From positions 124,001 to 188,000 of the forward strand of contig JADJAK010000001.1 of the NCBI GenBank assembly GCA_016704275.1: DNA of 64,000 nt, written 5' to 3'. This stretch comes from Gemmatimonadota bacterium (GTDB lineage: Bacteria > Gemmatimonadota > Gemmatimonadetes > Gemmatimonadales > GWC2-71-9). Positions 8,211-17,032 of this stretch are shown one piece after another. Both the position numbers and the translations under genes were made by a program. Under the pieces are notes generated by a model. It had not been told where the DNA came from. It saw only the letters and a program-made list of their open reading frames with translations, and made no database searches. Numbering within the stretch: the stretch's first letter is position 1; each line of letters begins with the position of its first letter.

Positions 8211-10472
8211 TCACCTCCCATAAATCATCCGATACATCGCCAGATTCCTCACCACCGCCCGCACATACCCGCGCGTCTCGTCGTAGGGAATCCGTTCGAC
8301 AAAGATCTCGGCGTCGGCAATCGGTGCGCGAAGCTGGTCTCTCGCGATCATGCCGCGCAGGGTCGCCTGGCTCCAACGATCGACGCGCGTGCCACCCGCG
8401 TTGTAGGCGGCGAGCGCGCGCTCCGGTTCGGGGTAGCGGCCGAGTGCCCCGGCAAAGTGGCGCATCCCGAAGGCGAGATTCACGTCGGGCACCCAGAGCA
8501 GGGCGGCATCGAACTCCGGAAAGCCGAGCGCGCGGCCAAGGGACGGCCCATTGGCGGGCATCATCTGCATCAGGCCGCGCGCGCCCGCGCCAGAGGTGGC
8601 GCGGGGCTCGAAGCCGCTCTCCTGCCTGATCACCGACGCCGCCAGCAGCGGGTCGACCCGCTCGCTCATCGCGGTTTCGCGGAGCCGTGTCTCGTACGGG
8701 AGCGGATAGATGAGTTGCCAGAGCGTGCCGTCACGCGGGGCACCGGCGGCGAGTGCACGCGAGGCGAGCTGCGCGGCGCGCTGCGCATAGCCATACTCGG
8801 CAAATGCTTCGGCCGCGCGCAGCAGCCCGTCCGCGCCGCTCGCGTTCGCGGCGAGCCGATCGAGTTCGAAGCCCGCCTCGGCACCCATGGCGAGGGTGTC
8901 CAGCAGCGCCGCGCGTTCGAAGGCGGCGCGCATCGCCGAGTCCACCGGTGCCGGGTCGTGCGTTGGCGCCTCCCAGGGGAGCGTGTCGAGCCGGGCCGCC
9001 GCACGAACCGCGTAGTAACTCTCTGGGCCGCGATCGAGCAGCTCGCGCAGGGCCGCCTTGCCGCCATTCGCATCACCCGCCAGCAGCAGCGCGCGGCCGC
9101 GCCAGTACCGCAGCGCGTCGCCGTTGACGCCGGTCGGGTTCCGCTCGGCGAGGCCGATCTCGAGATCGTGCACGGCGGTGGCCGGATCGCCGGCTTCGAT
9201 CGCGATCAGCGAGGCCAGGATGAGTGAGCGGGTGTACTGCGCACTCGATGGATAGCGCGTGACCAACCGCCGGAAGAGGGTCCGGGCCGAGTCGATCGCA
9301 CCGCGATCAAGTGCGAGGTCGCCGAGCAGGTAGAGGGCGTTGCTTGCCGCGAGGGTGTCGCGCGGAAAGTTGCGAATGGTACGCTCGAGCGCCGGTGTGG
9401 CATTGCGGTCGTTGCTGCGAAGCAGCGCACGGGCGCCGTAGTAGGCGGCGTGGCCCGCCAGCGCCGGATCGGTGACGCCTCGAAACTGCGCGGCGGCCTC
9501 GGGCCAGCGTCCGATGTCGCCCAGGGCGGTACCGAAACGGAGGCGATCTGACGAGGCGAGCGCACCTTCCTTGGCCGCCGCCGCATAATGCGTCACCGCC
9601 TGTGCGGCCCGGCCGAGCGACGCCGCGCGCCGGGCGGCAAGCAGTCGCTGACCGCGATCGAGCGGTGGCTTCAGGAGATCGAGGAGATCGAGCGCCTCTC
9701 GGCTGGTCGCCGTGGTGGCATCGCCGGCCAACATCGCGAGCAGTTCGTCGCGCACGGCGAGCTTCGCGGACATATCGCGGGCGCTCTGCCAGCGAAGTCG
9801 CAGTGCGGTGCCGCGCGCGCCGAGCCTGGTGTAGGCCGTGATCGCCGCCGCGGTGTCGCCGCTGCGTTCCCGTGCCGTGGCCTCGACGCGTGGCACCCGT
9901 CCAGTGGCGCCTGGCAATGTGACCGAGGCGTAGAGCCGCTTGCGATCGGTCGAGTCGGCCGTCGTCGCCGCGGCACGCAACGCCAGCCACTCGCGCAGCG
10001 TGGGGAACCGTTGCGCCGCCTCGAGGTAGCTCGCCGCGGCCGAATCGAGGACGTTCAATCGATCATAGCCGCGCGCAAGGAGGAGGAGTCGTCGCCCCTG
10101 CTCGTCGCTGGATCGCTGGTTGGAGTTGCCGGCGGCTGCGACGGTCGCGTGGTTCACCGCGTCGCGCGCCCGACCCTCGCCAACTGCGGCCTCGGCCAAC
10201 AATCGTCGACCGAGTCGATCATACCGGGCATCGAGCCATGGCTCACGCCCCAGCAGTTTGGTGACGGTGCCCCAGCCCTGCCACGCGGCCGCCGCCCGGG
10301 CGGCGAGAATCACCGCATCGGGCGTTCGCGTCGTTGAATTGGCCAGCAGCGGAGCGAGCAGCTGCGTTGTCCGCCAGGGCCGGCCCGCGCGCAACGCCGC
10401 CTCCGCATCACTCAGTGGTGACTGCGCGGAGGCGGAGGTTGCGAGCAGAAACGTCAGCAGGAAGCGATGCAT
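8211..10472 (-). CDS. slt: Soluble lytic murein transglycosylase (Slt-type)
   Basis: A 753-residue periplasmic enzyme that cleaves peptidoglycan glycan strands to 1,6-anhydromuropeptides. It has a signal peptide (ATSASAQ, about 1-18), a long alpha-helical TPR-like superhelix (about 20-570) and a C-terminal SLT domain. The SLT signature is clear: VIRQESGF with catalytic Glu at about 618, then GARGLMQMMP and ALAAYNAG. The helical part is analogous to the doughnut domain of E. coli Slt70, and the length is similar to or slightly longer than that family. It is separated from the upstream HEAT-repeat gene only by a heptamer array that also contains that gene's stop codon, so co-transcription is uncertain. 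Confidence 0.88.
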   Translation of the reverse strand: MHRFLLTFLLATSASAQSPLSDAEAALRAGRPWRTTQLLAPLLANSTTRTPDAVILAARAAAAWQGWGTVTKLLGREPWLDARYDRLGRRLLAEAAVGEGRARDAVNHATVAAAGNSNQRSSDEQGRRLLLLARGYDRLNVLDSAAASYLEAAQRFPTLREWLALRAAATTADSTDRKRLYASVTLPGATGRVPRVEATARERSGDTAAAITAYTRLGARGTALRLRWQSARDMSAKLAVRDELLAMLAGDATTATSREALDLLDLLKPPLDRGQRLLAARRAASLGRAAQAVTHYAAAAKEGALASSDRLRFGTALGDIGRWPEAAAQFRGVTDPALAGHAAYYGARALLRSNDRNATPALERTIRNFPRDTLAASNALYLLGDLALDRGAIDSARTLFRRLVTRYPSSAQYTRSLILASLIAIEAGDPATAVHDLEIGLAERNPTGVNGDALRYWRGRALLLAGDANGGKAALRELLDRGPESYYAVRAAARLDTLPWEAPTHDPAPVDSAMRAAFERAALLDTLAMGAEAGFELDRLAANASGADGLLRAAEAFAEYGYAQRAAQLASRALAAGAPRDGTLWQLIYPLPYETRLRETAMSERVDPLLAASVIRQESGFEPRATSGAGARGLMQMMPANGPSLGRALGFPEFDAALLWVPDVNLAFGMRHFAGALGRYPEPERALAAYNAGGTRVDRWSQATLRGMIARDQLRAPIADAEIFVERIPYDETRGYVRAVVRNLAMYRMIYGR

Positions 10473-10482
10473 CCTCTAAGAT

Positions 10483-10534
10483 ACGATGATCGATGATCGT
10501 CCATCGATGATCGATCATCGACCATCGATCATCG
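10483..10534. repeat. TCGATGA/TCATCGA heptamer array
   Basis: Alternating TCGATGA and TCATCGA units between two minus-strand genes. The TGA stop of the HEAT gene at 10529 lies inside one unit. Confidence 0.8.
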
Positions 10535-11626
10535 CTCCTTCTCGGCCATCCCCTTCAAGGCCTCGCGAATCCGCGGCTCATCGAGCCGCCCCAGCATCGA
10601 GATCACGCGGCGTCGCCGCGCCACCGGTTCGGTCTGCGATTCGGCGACGCTGAGCAGCCAGCTGACATTCTCGCGCCCGCCCGCGTTGCCGAGGGCGTTG
10701 ATGAGCGCATCGCGTTCGCGGTCGCTGCTGAGCGACGGATAGAGTTCGCGGAGCAGCCGGTAATCGGCGCCCGTCGCGTAATCCCCGCCGAGGCCCTGGA
10801 TCGCGAGGACGCGAAGTTCGTCGGTGAGCTCCGCTCGCCGCACGGCCTCGCGGGTGAACTGCCGGGCACGGGGGTCGCCCGACCGCGTCAACGACGCAAA
10901 CGACTGCCGGGCGAGCCAGGGATCGCTCTCACGCGAGAAGGCGATCAGCGTCGTGACCCCTTCGCCCCGGTCCATCGCGGAGAGTGAGGAGAGCGCCGAG
11001 GTGCGCAGCGATTCATTCTCGCTTCGGTTGCGCACGACCTCCTCGAGGAGCCGCGTCGTCGCCGCCGCACCGATGCCGCCCGCCTCGTCGCGCCGGCGAC
11101 TCAGCCAGGAGAGGGCGCTGCGGCGCAGATCACGAGACCGCTCGGTGTCGCGCACGATGGCCGCGAGGGCGGGGGTGACGACGCTGCTGTCGGCGATCAT
11201 CGCCGGGAGGAGGGCGTCGCGTGCCGGCCGGCCCTCGAGTGACGTGGCCAACGACAGGAGCCACTTGCTGGCCTCTCCGCTGCCGACCGCGCCAAGGTTG
11301 GTGCCGTCCCCGGCCTCGGGCGTCAACGGCCCGGCGTGGGTCTCGATCTTGACGATCTCCTTGCCGATGCGTGCAACCACGACACGCACCGGGCCGGCCG
11401 CGCACTGGTCGCGGTTCATGTCATTGCCGGAGGAGTAGAAGTAGCCGCCGCCATCGTCGACCCGCAGCAGGGTGGTGCCGTTGCCGCAGACGCCCGGCCG
11501 AGCGGCGAAATGGAACTGCACGTTGCCGTCCGGGGCGCCCGCGACACGGCGGTCGAGCGCCTGCCCCGCCAGCGGGGTCGCCGCGGCCGTCAGTGCCAGG
11601 ATAAGTCCCTCGACGCGGCGGCTCAC
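10529..11626 (-). CDS. Exported HEAT-repeat protein
   Basis: A 365-residue protein whose GTG start at 11626 overlaps the upstream stop (GTGA). A signal peptide (ALTAAATPLAGQA) is followed by a short beta-type N-terminal domain (about 25-110, with three Cys) and then by HEAT-like helical repeats to the C-terminus (pairs of helices with L-x-A-L patterns, about 120-360). Such repeats are protein-binding scaffolds. It is the last gene of the sigma / anti-sigma / HEAT / HEAT unit. A much longer reading of this frame, starting at 11932, is only an overlap with the previous gene and was not used. Confidence 0.7.
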   Translation of the reverse strand: MSRRVEGLILALTAAATPLAGQALDRRVAGAPDGNVQFHFAARPGVCGNGTTLLRVDDGGGYFYSSGNDMNRDQCAAGPVRVVVARIGKEIVKIETHAGPLTPEAGDGTNLGAVGSGEASKWLLSLATSLEGRPARDALLPAMIADSSVVTPALAAIVRDTERSRDLRRSALSWLSRRRDEAGGIGAAATTRLLEEVVRNRSENESLRTSALSSLSAMDRGEGVTTLIAFSRESDPWLARQSFASLTRSGDPRARQFTREAVRRAELTDELRVLAIQGLGGDYATGADYRLLRELYPSLSSDRERDALINALGNAGGRENVSWLLSVAESQTEPVARRRRVISMLGRLDEPRIREALKGMAEKER

Positions 11627-13320
11627 TTGTCCACCAACTCGAGCAGCAGCTTGGTGGCGCGCGGATCCTTGCTGCTCGACAGCTCGGAGATGGCCTGGCG
11701 GCGGGCACTCGGGTCCGTGCCGGTCCGGGCAATGTCGATCAGTTTGTCGAGCGCCGCCGATTCCTTCCGGTCGCCAAGGGCGCTGATCAACGTACCGCGG
11801 ATGCGCTGATGGGTGGCGGCATCGTAGAGGCGGATCAGCGTGGCCACGTCGGCCGTGCTGCTGATGCTGCGCATGGCGGCGAGCCGCGAATCGAGCGGCT
11901 CGTCCTCGTTGCGGGCCAGGGCGGTGAGCCACTGGACATTCGCCTCGCCGCCGACGCGGGCGATTGCCGAGGCAATGCGCGATTGCACCCGTGCCGAGGT
12001 GGTCTTGGCATAGACGGCGCGCAACCAGGCGGCGTCATCGGCGCTCGTCCGCTCGCCGGAGAGCGCCTCGACCAGCGAGACGCGCAGCGACTCATCGGCG
12101 TCATTCCGTTCGATCACGGCACGCACGGCAGTTCTGGCACGCGGCGACGGGTTGGCCGCGAGCGCGCGGGCCGCGGCGCGCTGCACCGAGGCGTCGCTGC
12201 TGCGGGTCAGCTCCTCGAGCGTCGCAACGGCGTCGTCGCCGGGCATCGAGCCGAGCCAGTCAATCGCCTGCAGCCGCATCGAAGTCGACGGATCATTCCG
12301 GGCCACGCTGATGAGCGTGCTGGTGGCGGCCGGGTCCTTCTTGCCGGCCAGCACGAAGAGCGCCGTCCGTCGGAGCGGCACCGAGCAGTCGTCCTTCCGC
12401 GCCAGGGTCCGCGTGGCCACGCTGCGCGCCGTTTCCGGGTCGCTCTGGAGGAGCGCGTTCAGCGCCTCGCTGCGCACGGCCTGCTCTTCCTGATCGCAGG
12501 CGTCGGCGCCGCGGGCCGTGAGCGCGCGCTTCACCAGCGGGTCGTTGGACATGCCACGCGACGAGAGGACGCCGGCAATCCGGGCGGCCAGCGCGTCCCC
12601 ATCGGGACGGTTGCCACTGCTGGCCCAGGTGATGCCGTTGCCGCTGGTGGTGAAGAGCTTGGTGGCTTCGGCATCACGGGGCGTCAGGACCGTGGTGCCA
12701 TTGCGGAAAGTCGCACCCGGCGAGCTCGCGGCCGCGCCGCCCTTCGGCGCCTCCGGGGCGGGCTGGGCCGCGCGCCACCGTTCGAGAATGCCGAGCGCTT
12801 CCTGCAGTTCCGTTGTGCCGCCGATGCGGTAGAGCGCGAACGATTGCCAGTAGGGGACGTCGCGCGAATAGACCGAGGTCGGGAAGCGCTTGGTGATGTC
12901 ACCAAAGAGCGACGCGGCCCGGCGATAGTCGCCGCGGTTCAGCGTCTCGCGCGCCAAGCGGTACAGCGAGTCGGCCGGGTCGTCGTGGGCCCACGCCGAC
13001 GGCGGCTGGTGGCCGAACACCGAGCCATTGATCGCCGTGAACCCGTCGAACGCCGAGCTGAACCGATCGACGCTGAGGGCATACCGATCCAGCGCGTCGG
13101 TGTAGTGGAGTTGCGCGTCGCCGAAGTGATCGAGGCTGTAGACCGAGCTGATCGGGTCGAGGCTGATGCTCGGCGCAAGCCGGGAGTACGATCCGAAGGG
13201 CGCGGACGGCACAGTCGTCATGATCGGCGCGGGAGTCCGCGGGGTGACCGGTGCGGTGGCCACCTGGGCCGCCGCCGCCACCGGGACGACGAGCAGCGCG
13301 AAGAGGGTACGAAGGCGCAT
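11623..13320 (-). CDS. Exported HEAT-repeat protein
   Basis: A 565-residue protein with a signal peptide (LFALLVVPVAAAAQ). The ATG at 13320 is preferred over the TTG at 13332 that overlaps the anti-sigma stop. After a low-complexity Pro/Thr stretch and a TPR-like segment (DSLYRLARETLNRGDYRRAA), the second half is a run of HEAT repeats with DxxVxxxAxxALA-type helices. Its strong resemblance to the next gene suggests tandem duplication with divergence of the N-termini. Position directly behind an ECF sigma / anti-sigma pair suggests an envelope role for this pair of scaffold proteins, but the function is not known. Confidence 0.72.
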   Translation of the reverse strand: MRLRTLFALLVVPVAAAAQVATAPVTPRTPAPIMTTVPSAPFGSYSRLAPSISLDPISSVYSLDHFGDAQLHYTDALDRYALSVDRFSSAFDGFTAINGSVFGHQPPSAWAHDDPADSLYRLARETLNRGDYRRAASLFGDITKRFPTSVYSRDVPYWQSFALYRIGGTTELQEALGILERWRAAQPAPEAPKGGAAASSPGATFRNGTTVLTPRDAEATKLFTTSGNGITWASSGNRPDGDALAARIAGVLSSRGMSNDPLVKRALTARGADACDQEEQAVRSEALNALLQSDPETARSVATRTLARKDDCSVPLRRTALFVLAGKKDPAATSTLISVARNDPSTSMRLQAIDWLGSMPGDDAVATLEELTRSSDASVQRAAARALAANPSPRARTAVRAVIERNDADESLRVSLVEALSGERTSADDAAWLRAVYAKTTSARVQSRIASAIARVGGEANVQWLTALARNEDEPLDSRLAAMRSISSTADVATLIRLYDAATHQRIRGTLISALGDRKESAALDKLIDIARTGTDPSARRQAISELSSSKDPRATKLLLELVDK

Positions 13321-13328
13321 GGAGTCTC

Positions 13329-13940
13329 TCAATTCAGCTGGAGGGAATGGGCCACGACGGCCGACCGGAGGCGCGGCAACAGGTCGCGCTGGTGGACGGC
13401 ATCGCGGATCAAGGTCAGTTCATCGGCTCGGCGCGGCTCAAGCCCAGCCACCTGCACCAGCACGAGTTCAAGGTCTTCGAGGAGGGCGCGCATCCGCGCA
13501 TCGCTCGCCACGGGGGAGTCGAGCAGGAGCCTCGTGCTCCGGAGCAACTCGACCCCCTGCGTCACCAGTTGGGCATTCGTCGCGGCCGGCGCGCCCTGTT
13601 CCGGCAACGCGACCAGCAGCACTGCGGTCTGGCCCAGGAGTTCTTCCGTGGCGCGCTGATACGGATCGTGGGTCGCACCGGCAACCGTGGCTGGTGCCGG
13701 GGGGACCGTCGACGGCTGCGTGCCGAGCCGGCCCAAGGCCACTCCGAGCAACAGCGCCGCGGCCACCGCTCCCGACAGCAGCCCCCATCCCGGCGCGCGG
13801 CGAGGCCGCACCGAGATGGTCGGGGCGTCGAGCTCGGCGGTCACTGCCGCCCAGATCGCGTCACGCGGCGCCTCACCCGGTGCCCGCCACTGGCTGGCGG
13901 CATCGCGCAACAGGGTGTCGAGCGGATCGTGTTGATTCAT
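13329..13940 (-). CDS. Putative membrane-bound anti-sigma factor
   Basis: A 203-residue protein with an N-terminal cytoplasmic segment (about 1-50, with an ASQWRAPGEAPRDAIWAAV helix), one transmembrane helix (about 53-72, GLLSGAVAAALLLGVALG) and a helical extracytoplasmic part. It overlaps the ECF sigma gene by 4 bp (13937-13940), the classical arrangement for a sigma/anti-sigma pair. No HxxxCxxC zinc motif of the ZAS class is visible. The call rests on context and topology more than on sequence similarity. Confidence 0.65.
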   Translation of the reverse strand: MNQHDPLDTLLRDAASQWRAPGEAPRDAIWAAVTAELDAPTISVRPRRAPGWGLLSGAVAAALLLGVALGRLGTQPSTVPPAPATVAGATHDPYQRATEELLGQTAVLLVALPEQGAPAATNAQLVTQGVELLRSTRLLLDSPVASDARMRALLEDLELVLVQVAGLEPRRADELTLIRDAVHQRDLLPRLRSAVVAHSLQLN

Positions 13941-14518
13941 CGTCGGTCCTCCAAATGCGGGGCCAGCATCGCCCGCAGTCGTGCCCGGGCCTCTGAGACC
14001 CTGGCCTTGCTGGTGCCTTCCGCAATCCCCAGCGCCGAGCCGATCTCGGCGTGGGTGTAGCCTTCCATCGTGTACATGATCAGTGCGATCCGCAGGTTCG
14101 GCGGCAGCGCATCGATGGCACTCGTCAGCGCATCGTGCAGGTCCGGACTGAGGCCGCCGTCCATCGCCGGTAGCTGGTGGTACTCCTCGAGGTCGTACTC
14201 CCGCTGCCGGAACCGCTTCACCCGCCGCATCGCATTCAGGCAGGTCGTGGTGGCCACCTTGTGCAGCCAGGTGGCAAACGATGACTCACCGCGGAACTGC
14301 CCGATCACCCGGAAGAGCTGGACGAAGACATCCTGGGTGAGCTCGCTGGCCAGATGCCGGTCGCCGGCAATCCGGTACGCGAGACGATAGACCCGGTTCA
14401 CGTGCGCCTCGTACAGGCGACGCGCCGCCTCCCGGTCGCCCGAAACTGCCTGGGCCACCAGCCACCGCTCCTCCTCGCCGGTCCCCGGCGCCGGGGCGGC
14501 ATGCAGTGCGTCAGTCAT
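13937..14518 (-). CDS. ECF-family RNA polymerase sigma factor
   Basis: A 193-residue sigma-70 family ECF factor, starting at ATG 14518; a longer frame to 14584 adds an unlikely N-terminus. Region 2 is seen in RLYEAHVNRVYRLAYRIAGD and ELTQDVFVQLFRVIGQF, with FATWLHKVATTTCLNAMR as its distal helix. Region 4 is seen in ALPPNLRIALIMYTMEGYTHAEIGSALGIAEGTSKAR, a standard helix-turn-helix for the -35 element. It heads the minus-strand unit with the anti-sigma protein and the two HEAT-repeat proteins, which are its likely first targets by autoregulation. The signal sensed cannot be inferred. Confidence 0.88.
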   Translation of the reverse strand: MTDALHAAPAPGTGEEERWLVAQAVSGDREAARRLYEAHVNRVYRLAYRIAGDRHLASELTQDVFVQLFRVIGQFRGESSFATWLHKVATTTCLNAMRRVKRFRQREYDLEEYHQLPAMDGGLSPDLHDALTSAIDALPPNLRIALIMYTMEGYTHAEIGSALGIAEGTSKARVSEARARLRAMLAPHLEDRR

Positions 14519-14619
14519 CGTCAGGGGGTTGGACACCGGGTGGCGGGAAAGCGTTGGGGGCAACCATCCTTGGTGTCGGGACATCCATTGCTCGTCCCCC
14601 CACCAGTGCCGGAGTGCCC

Positions 14620-15786
14620 ATGCTCATCCTCGTCTGTTCGCTTGGCGCCTTGATGATGCCGCCTCGGCTGCCCCCCGTCGATACGGTGCGGGCCCGGGTG
14701 GTGGCGACGATCGGCGAGGATGCCCCGCGGACGCCCTTCATGTTGGGAGAGGTCAGCGGTCTTGCCTTTGATGCCTCGGCACGGCTCTACGTCGCGGACT
14801 TTCAGGATCCGCGCGTGGTCATCTTCGACTCGACCGGGCGCCATCTGGGCACGATCGGACGGAAGGGAGAGGGGCCGGGCGAGTTCACCGCGCCGACCGG
14901 GCCGGTCATCGCCGCGGATGGCAGCCTGTACGTGCGGAACATGAGCCGTGTGCAGCACTTCGTGAAAGATCCCAGGAGTGGGCTTCCCACCAAGTACGAT
15001 CGTCAATTCGACGGGCCGCTCTACGCGCCGTGGCGCTCGAAGCTCCCCTCGCAGGTCGATGCGCAGGGGCGATTCCACTTTCCGCTCGAGGCGACCCCAT
15101 CGGCCGACATGCGGACACGATACGCCTATCAGCGCTACCGGCTCGACGGCTCGGCCCTCGATTCGCTCGGGGTGCCGGTGCATCCCACGCTTCGGGCGAG
15201 CTGGGCCTCCGTGCAGACGGCGCCCGGTTCCGGGCGGATGGTGCCCGGCCTCAATGTCGTCCCCTTCCATCCGAGTCCGGTCTGGGCCGTCTCGACCACC
15301 GGCACCATCCTGAGCAGTCCCGGGGATCGCTACCTGATCGCCGAGACCGACGTCGCGGGGCGCGTGGTGCGGCAGATCACCCGTCCGGACACGCCGCACG
15401 CGATTCCGGCTGCGGAGCGGGCCGAGAGCACGCGAGCCCTCTCCCGGCGGATCGACACGTTGAAGGTGCCGCTCAGTCAGGTGAACGGGGCCAGCGAGGA
15501 AGTGCGCGCGCGCCGCCTGCCGCTGGTCTATCCGACGATCGTCGGGCTGGTGGCGGCGCCGGACGGCGCGCTCTGGGTGCGGCGGTGGGCGGCGCCGACC
15601 AGTGTGGCAGCGACGGTGTTCGATGTCTTCGGGGCCGACGGCCGCTACCGCGAGACGGTGCGGCTCCCGATGCGATGCGCCCCGCAGCCGAGTGTGATCG
15701 TCCGCGGGGCGCTGGTCGCGTGCGTGGTGCTCGACCCCGCGAGCGGGGCCGAGCAGGTGGTGGTCTTCAGCTCTCGGCGGGCTTGA
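14620..15786 (+). CDS. Six-bladed beta-propeller protein (GPGE motif)
   Basis: A 388-residue propeller protein, ATG 14620 (GTG 14614 also possible). The N-terminus is hydrophobic (LILVCSLGALMM) and probably a short signal sequence. Blade-type repeats such as ARLYVADFQDPRVVIFD (54-70) lead to the motif GRKGEGPGEF (80-89). It is divergent from the ECF sigma gene, with about 100 bp between the starts, so the two may share regulation. Its 3' end overlaps the convergent symporter gene by about 20 bp. Confidence 0.72.
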   Translation: MLILVCSLGALMMPPRLPPVDTVRARVVATIGEDAPRTPFMLGEVSGLAFDASARLYVADFQDPRVVIFDSTGRHLGTIGRKGEGPGEFTAPTGPVIAADGSLYVRNMSRVQHFVKDPRSGLPTKYDRQFDGPLYAPWRSKLPSQVDAQGRFHFPLEATPSADMRTRYAYQRYRLDGSALDSLGVPVHPTLRASWASVQTAPGSGRMVPGLNVVPFHPSPVWAVSTTGTILSSPGDRYLIAETDVAGRVVRQITRPDTPHAIPAAERAESTRALSRRIDTLKVPLSQVNGASEEVRARRLPLVYPTIVGLVAAPDGALWVRRWAAPTSVAATVFDVFGADGRYRETVRLPMRCAPQPSVIVRGALVACVVLDPASGAEQVVVFSSRRA

Positions 15787-17008
15787 ACTCCCCTTCCCAG
15801 CGCGCCATGACCACCGACGCGAGGCAGTTGCCGAGCAGGTTCACCGACGTCCGCATCATGTCCATGATCGCATCGACGCCGAGGATCACCGCGACGCCCT
15901 CGAGCGGGAGGCCGAAGGACGTCAGCGTGCCCGAGAGGATCACCAGCGAGGCGCGCGGCACCGCGGCCACGCCCTTCGACGTGAGCATCAGCGTCAGCAT
16001 CATCAGCAGCTGGGTGCCGAGCGTGAGCTCGATGCCGGCGGCCTGGGACACGAACACCGACGCGACCGCGAGGTAGAGCGTCGACCCGTCGAGGTTGAAC
16101 GAGTAGCCGGTGGGCAGCACGAAGGCGACGATCCGCTTCGGCACGCCCATCTTCTCGAGATTCTCCATCGCCAGCGGCAGCGCCGCTTCCGAGGAGGCGG
16201 TGGAGAAGGCGATCAGGTACGGCTGCTTGACGTACTTCCAGAAGAGACGCAGCGGCACCTTCGCGATCAGCGCGATCGGCAGCAGGATCACCAGCACGAA
16301 GACGATCAGGGCACCGGCCAGCGTGAGCACCAGCGCCGCGAGGTTGCCGAGGACGCCGAGGCCGCTGTTGCCGATGGTGACGGCAATCGCCGCGGCGATG
16401 CCGATCGGCGCGAAGAGCATCACGATGCCGGTGAACTTGAACATCACCTCGGTGAGCGACTCGCAGAACGCCAGCATCGTCTCCTTGGCCTTCCCCTTGA
16501 CCTGCGCCAGCCCGATCCCGAAGAGCAACGAGAAGAAGACGATCTGCAGCACCTCGTTGTCGGCGGCGGCCTTGAAGAAGGAGGCCGGGACGGTGTGGTC
16601 GAGGACGCCGGCGAAGGTGGTCTTCGTCTCCGCGAGCTTGGCGCCCTGCTCCGCGCTGGCCGTCAGCTGCACGCCGTCGCCGGGCCGAATGAGGTTGACG
16701 GCGCCGAGGCCGATGAAGAGCGCCGCGGTCGTGGCGATCTCGAAGTAGATGATGCTGCGGAGCGCCAGGCGGCCGACCTGCTTCAGGTCATCGCCGTGGC
16801 CCGCGATCCCCACGACCAGCGAGCCGAAGATCAGCGGCACGACGATCGACTTGATCATCTTGATGAAGATCGACGAGAACGGCTGCAGGTAGGGCGTCAA
16901 CGACACGCTCGTCCACACCGCATTGTCGAGGTAGCCGATCAGGATTCCGACGACCATCGAGATGCCGATCCACCAGGTGAGGGGGATCTTGCGCAGGGCA
17001 GCGAACAT
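15767..17008 (-). CDS. Dicarboxylate/amino acid:cation symporter (DAACS family)
   Basis: A 413-residue inner-membrane transporter of the GltP/DctA family, which couples uptake of glutamate, aspartate or C4-dicarboxylates to H+ or Na+. The N-terminal TM1 is PLTWWIGISMVVGILIGYL. The re-entrant HP1 substitute of SSSxTLP is SSEAALPLAMENL, followed by GVPKRIVAFVLPTGYSFNLDGS, which holds the NMDG-type motif in TM7. Length is normal. The start is 24 bp after the transaldolase stop, so it belongs to a transketolase-transaldolase-symporter unit. The S-S-E-A sequence instead of S-S-S-T makes the exact substrate uncertain. Confidence 0.85.
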   Translation of the reverse strand: MFAALRKIPLTWWIGISMVVGILIGYLDNAVWTSVSLTPYLQPFSSIFIKMIKSIVVPLIFGSLVVGIAGHGDDLKQVGRLALRSIIYFEIATTAALFIGLGAVNLIRPGDGVQLTASAEQGAKLAETKTTFAGVLDHTVPASFFKAAADNEVLQIVFFSLLFGIGLAQVKGKAKETMLAFCESLTEVMFKFTGIVMLFAPIGIAAAIAVTIGNSGLGVLGNLAALVLTLAGALIVFVLVILLPIALIAKVPLRLFWKYVKQPYLIAFSTASSEAALPLAMENLEKMGVPKRIVAFVLPTGYSFNLDGSTLYLAVASVFVSQAAGIELTLGTQLLMMLTLMLTSKGVAAVPRASLVILSGTLTSFGLPLEGVAVILGVDAIMDMMRTSVNLLGNCLASVVMARWEGEFKPAES

Positions 17009-17032
17009 CGGGACTCCGGGGGAGGAGAAGGG

